Of a stretch of DNA of 38,140 nt, positions 35,052 to 38,140 are shown one piece after another (the first letter of the stretch is position 1; the number at the start of each line of letters is the position of its first letter). This DNA comes from an uncultured bacterium (lineage in GTDB: Bacteria; Patescibacteriota; Gracilibacteria; Absconditabacterales; Absconditicoccaceae). Below the pieces are notes generated by a model. The model was not told the DNA's origin and made no database searches. It was given only the letters and a program-made list of their open reading frames with translations. Made by a program: the position numbers and the translations under genes. The DNA lies in contig CAJBLF010000057.1 in NCBI GenBank assembly GCA_903953935.1, positions 1-38,140 of the forward strand, in the 5' to 3' direction.

Positions 35052-37181
35052 TTAAAAACCATCACTTCACGCATCACTTCAGCTATCTGAATCATAGCCA
35101 GGATCAGTATCGGTATCAGCATTGTCAGAATCATTATCATTAGAATCAGTATCGGGATCGGGATCGGTATTGTCAGCGTTATTATCATTGGAATCAGTAT
35201 CAGGATCATTGTTGTTGGTCTCAGAATCTTCATGTTCCAAAGTCTCTGATATGTCACCAGCGGTATTGTCAGTAGTTTCTATGAGATTATCCACTCAATA
35301 TGTAGTATCTGAATTTGACATAAGATCAAGCATGACTCAGAGCATCATATTTCATCATCGCATAAATAGCATATCCAATTGTCCATCAACCAAAAGATCT
35401 ATAAACATATTAAATGGCATTGCATCTGAAGTAAGATTGTTGTTTGCCAAATATCCTTGATAAGAATCAGAAAGTTCAGTTATAGACTGATTGATGTCTT
35501 TATTGTTTACTTTTCTTTTCTTGAGCATCTCAAAGAGAGAAAGTGCTACATTATTGAGATCTGTATTGTTTGAATAGTTTATATTTTTCGATTGTTCGTC
35601 TAATAGTGTATGATTTCTGATATAGAGATATTCTTTGATAATTTTCTCAGTTTCTTCAGGAGATTTTCATTTAGTGAGAGTAAATAATCTAAATGCTAGA
35701 TTATTTCAATCTGACGTATAAGAGAATTGTATGGTCTTGTGGTCATCCAATAAAGTATGGTTTCTGACATCAAGATATTCTTTGATAATTTTTTCAGTTT
35801 CTTCAGGAGATTTTCCTTGAGTGTTGCTGAATATATTAAGTGCAAGCATATTTAAATCCGAAGTATGTGTATAGGAAATATTTCCTGATCTACTTTGCAA
35901 TAGCTCGTGGTTTCTGATACTAAGATATTCATTAATGGTTTTTTCTATGTCTTCAGGAGATTTTCACTTGGTCATACTAAACAATCTAAACGATAATGTA
36001 TTCAAATCCGAAGTATGTGGATAGTAAATATTTCCTGATCTACTTTGCAATAACTCATGATTTCTGATATAGAGATATTCTTTGATAATTTTCTCAGTTT
36101 CTTCAGGAGATTTTCATTGAGTTAATCTGAAGATATTGAAGGTAATGTTATTCATGTCAGCATTTTTAGTATACGAAATATTCTCTGAGTTGTCTTTTAA
36201 TAGTTCATGATCTCTGATAGTAAAATATTCTTTGATGATGTTCTCAGTTTCTTCAGGAGATTTTCATTGAACCATCTTAAAGATGTTGAATGTAAGACTA
36301 TTCATATCCGCATTTTTAGAATACGAAATATTCGCTGAGTTGTCTTTCAATAGTTCATGATTTCTGATGGCAAGGTATTCATCGATAATTTTTTGGGCTT
36401 CTTCAGGAGATTTTCCTTGGGTCAATCTAAAAATATTCATTACCAGATTGTTCATGTCTGCATTCCTTGAATATGAAATATTTCTTGATTGTTCACTCAA
36501 TGATTCATTGTTTCTGATAGCAAGATACTCATTGATGATTTTTCTTTCTGGAAGAAGTTCTAATCATCATTCTGATATTTTATAGAGTCATCCATTGATC
36601 TCTGTATATGCTCATATTTTTCTATTGATCTCATCTAGTTCTCGCAACAAATCATGTTCTCTTTTTGCTATGGGAGTGATTTTTGAGGGAAGCTGCTGGA
36701 CAGTATTTGCTACGGTATATTCATCCAGATTTGCACCATTCATTCAATTTTTCTTTCAGAAAGTATCTATGTGTTTTTGTATTTTTTTTCTTCAAAATAT
36801 TTTTAATGGATTCTTTTTCATTGCCAACAATTTTTTATAGTGTTCAGCTCTTCTTAAGGTATTTTCTAATTTGATTTTTTCATCTTTTGTAGATCAGAGC
36901 TCTTGGGATAGATTTCATTTTTTTTCAAGTAAATCTTTTACCAATGACGGATCGAATTCATCAATCGATCATTCTTTTTTGAGTTGAACGATGTCTTCAT
37001 CAGATATTTCTGATGCTTCTTGATTTTCAAGATTTCTCAAGAAATCATATTTTTTTTCTAGTTTATCAACTACATCTTGCCTCAATTTTTCCTTAGCTTC
37101 TTTTCTAGTTTGAAGGGTAGTTTTTTTGTTATTGCTTGAAGAAAGTTTTTCTTCGTTGGAAGTTAATTTTGTTTTGACCAT
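35052..37181 (-). CDS. 50-residue tandem-repeat protein with Asp-rich tail
   Basis: 709 residues. Residues 1-225 are charged and coiled-coil-like (LEKKYDFLRNLENQEASEISDEDIV). From about 225 to 580 at least six copies of a 50-residue unit follow, with consensus RNHELL-x4-NISYxxxxDxNxL-x3-IF-x2-TxGKSPEExExIIxEYL. A hydrophobic stretch (DLLVDGQLDMLFMRGGNMMLGVMLDLM) comes next. The last 60 residues are almost only Asp, Asn, Ser and Thr (DPDTDSNDNNADNTD-type), resembling calcium-binding repeats. No signal peptide is visible. Its function is unknown; a large surface or interaction protein is possible. The equivalent GKSPEE glycine is GGA in two repeats and UGA in four. Confidence 0.88.
35640..36520 (-). 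repeat. Tandem 150-bp coding repeats
   Basis: The landmark CTTCAGGAGA-TTTTC recurs at 35654, 35801, 35951, 36101, 36251 and 36401, that is every 150 bp (147 once). It encodes the GKSPEE motif of the repeat protein. Confidence 0.92.
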
Positions 37182-37215
37182 AAGATGCTTTATGAATGTA
37201 AAAACCAATTAAGTA

Positions 37216-37243
37216 TATTATATATATTTTAGTTAATATGTCA
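37216..37243 (-). promoter_or_regulatory. Promoter of the repeat-protein gene
   Basis: On the minus strand a perfect TTGACA, 16-bp spacer and perfect TATAAT; the start codon is 35 bp downstream of the -10 box. Confidence 0.75.
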
Positions 37244-37282
37244 AATTTAAGAAAAGGAAATATATAGAGAATAATGGTTTAT

Positions 37283-37353
37283 CGCACCCGGGTGCGAAAC
37301 TGAGTTTATATAGGTAAAAAGCTACTTTAGTAATTATTACACCCGGGTGCGAT
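37283..37353 (-). repeat. Paired-palindrome element, copy C
   Basis: GCACCCGGGTGC at 37284-37295 and ACACCCGGGTGC at 37339-37350 start 55 bp apart. Read on the minus strand, the segment after the first palindrome (AATAATTACTAAAGTAGCTT) matches that of copies A and B. It lies between the divergent promoters of the repeat protein and dnaK, 40-45 bp from each -35 box. Confidence 0.82.
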
Positions 37354-37395
37354 TGATAACCATAGCACCTAAGTAAAAATACTGCTCAAAATCTC

Positions 37396-37434
37396 TTGCA
37401 TTTTTTTGTAGCATGATTATACTATACGTGCTAC
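37396..37434 (+). promoter_or_regulatory. Candidate dnaK promoter with overlapping inverted repeat
   Basis: TTGCAT, 16 bp, TATACT (37418-37423). GTAGCATG (37408-37415) and CGTGCTAC (37427-37434) form an inverted repeat with one mismatch that encloses the -10 box, a plausible repressor site. No CIRCE element is present. Confidence 0.55.
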
Positions 37435-37493
37435 ATTTTTTTTGTGGCATCAAAAAGTTACAAATCTTTTTTACATATTTACTATTACAAACA

Positions 37494-38140
37494 ATGGCAA
37501 AAATTATCGGAATCGATCTCGGAACAACCAACTCTTGTGTGTCCTACATGCTAGGTGACAAATCTGAAGTGATTGCAAACGCTGAAGGAAAAAGAACAAC
37601 TCCTTCTGTCGTATATATCAAGGGTGACGAATTGCTCGTCGGAGATCTTGCAAAAAGAAAGGCTATTTTGGAGCCTAAAAACGTTATCTACGAAGTGAAG
37701 AGATTCATTGGTAGAAAGTACAAAGAAGTTGTCGGTAAAGAAAATCTTCCCTACGAAATCAAAGAAGCAAAAGATGGAGGAGTGCTTATCGTCATCGATG
37801 GAAAAGAATATAAACCTGAACAAATTTCAGCGTTTATTCTTCAAAAACTCAAGGAAGATGCTGAGAAATTTCTCGGTACTCCTATCACGCAAGCAGTTAT
37901 CACAACGCCTGCATATTTCAATGATAGCCAAAGAAATGCAACCAAAGCTTCTGGTGAAATCGCTGGATTGAAAGTGGAAAGAATTATCAACGAACCAACA
38001 GCTGCTTCATTAGCCTATGGAGAAGGAAAAAACAAAGATGAAAAAATCGTCGTCTTTGATCTAGGATGAGGAACATTTGATGTTACTATTCTTGAAATCT
38101 GAGCTGATTGAACATTCCAAGTACTTTCGACATCAGGAGA
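37494..38140 (+). CDS. dnaK: Chaperone DnaK (Hsp70), 3' truncated by window edge
   Basis: The first 215 residues of the ATPase domain: [19 protein letters not shown] (phosphate 1 motif), [39 protein letters not shown] and [21 protein letters not shown] (phosphate 2 motif). The latter is where UGA-Gly codons first appear (38067, then 38100 and 38109); the upstream 190 residues use only GGN. DnaK folds and refolds proteins with DnaJ and GrpE; neither partner is in the window. A 70-bp leader separates the candidate -10 box from the ATG. Confidence 0.98.

Noticed and set aside
35122-35460. Ser/Leu-rich plus-strand ORF
   Set aside because: It is the antisense of the Asp-rich tail of the repeat protein; the codon pattern follows from GAT/AAT repeats.
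35640-36520. Regular 150-bp repeats as a CRISPR array
   Set aside because: The whole period is coding and similar throughout, with no unique spacers; it encodes protein repeats.
37354-37493. CIRCE (HrcA) element before dnaK
   Set aside because: No TTAGCACTC-N9-GAGTGCTAA-like sequence is present; the inverted repeat there differs.
1-38140. Dozens of apparent pseudogenes and split genes with in-frame stop codons
   Set aside because: All interruptions in recognised genes are TGA at Gly positions; reading frames stay intact under code 25.

Overview
ORGANISM. Nearly every conserved gene in this AT-rich window is interrupted by in-frame TGA codons at positions where its family has glycine, and ends at TAA or TAG. 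Examples are DnaK (phosphate-binding Gly-rich loop), MraY (GTPTMGGG), Adk (GKGTQ), IF-1, RpoA and the ribosomal proteins. A tRNA with a UCA anticodon and glycine-type identity bases lies at 23949-24022. Together these point to genetic code 25 (UGA = Gly), as used by the candidate phyla Absconditabacteria (SR1) and Gracilibacteria (BD1-5). All CDS coordinates below are given under that code, so they are much longer than standard-code ORFs.

LAYOUT. 1-1041: two TPM-domain genes without any UGA-Gly. 1087-5999: an NAD(P) cluster (nadE, nadK and two tandem NadM-Nudix fusions) with repeated ATTGTA-N5-TACAAT palindromes upstream. 6038-7565: two unrecognised genes, also without UGA-Gly, separated by a paired-palindrome element. 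7644-13902: cell-envelope and competence genes (O-antigen ligase/polymerase-like, mraY, dprA, a type IV pilin-like gene, murB, a small helical protein). 13953-16174: rlmD and adk. 16400-22930: a long minus-strand translation/transcription block (infC, rpmI, rplT, tRNA-Leu, probable rpsU, rplU, infA, rpmJ, rpsM, rpsK, rpsD, rpoA, rplQ, rplM, rpsI). 22962-24022: a tRNA cluster (Glu, Arg, Tyr, Ala, Gly-UCA) with one small membrane protein. 24194-29056: flavin oxidoreductase, thioredoxin-like lipoprotein, P-type ATPase, rubrerythrin. 29135-33966: an LtaS-like/GDPD fusion, a RecB/Cas4-like nuclease and an unknown gene. 34120-37181: a family 2 glycosyltransferase and a 50-residue tandem-repeat protein. 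37494-end: dnaK, cut by the window edge.

HOW IT FITS TOGETHER. The NAD cluster covers the last steps to NAD and NADP and probably includes nucleotide clean-up by the Nudix domains. Its palindromes look like a shared operator. Envelope functions (MraY, MurB, O-antigen-type polymerase, GT2, LtaS-GDPD) are scattered as single genes. Several promoters share one layout: a TTGnnn box, exactly 16 bp, then a TATACT/TATAAT-like box. The most unusual non-coding feature is a roughly 70-bp element with two GCACCCGGGTGC palindromes 53-55 bp apart. It occurs three times, each time next to a candidate promoter (unknown gene 7080, adk, and the dnaK/repeat-protein divergent region). Several genes carry extra in-frame peptide segments that resemble intergenic repeat sequences.
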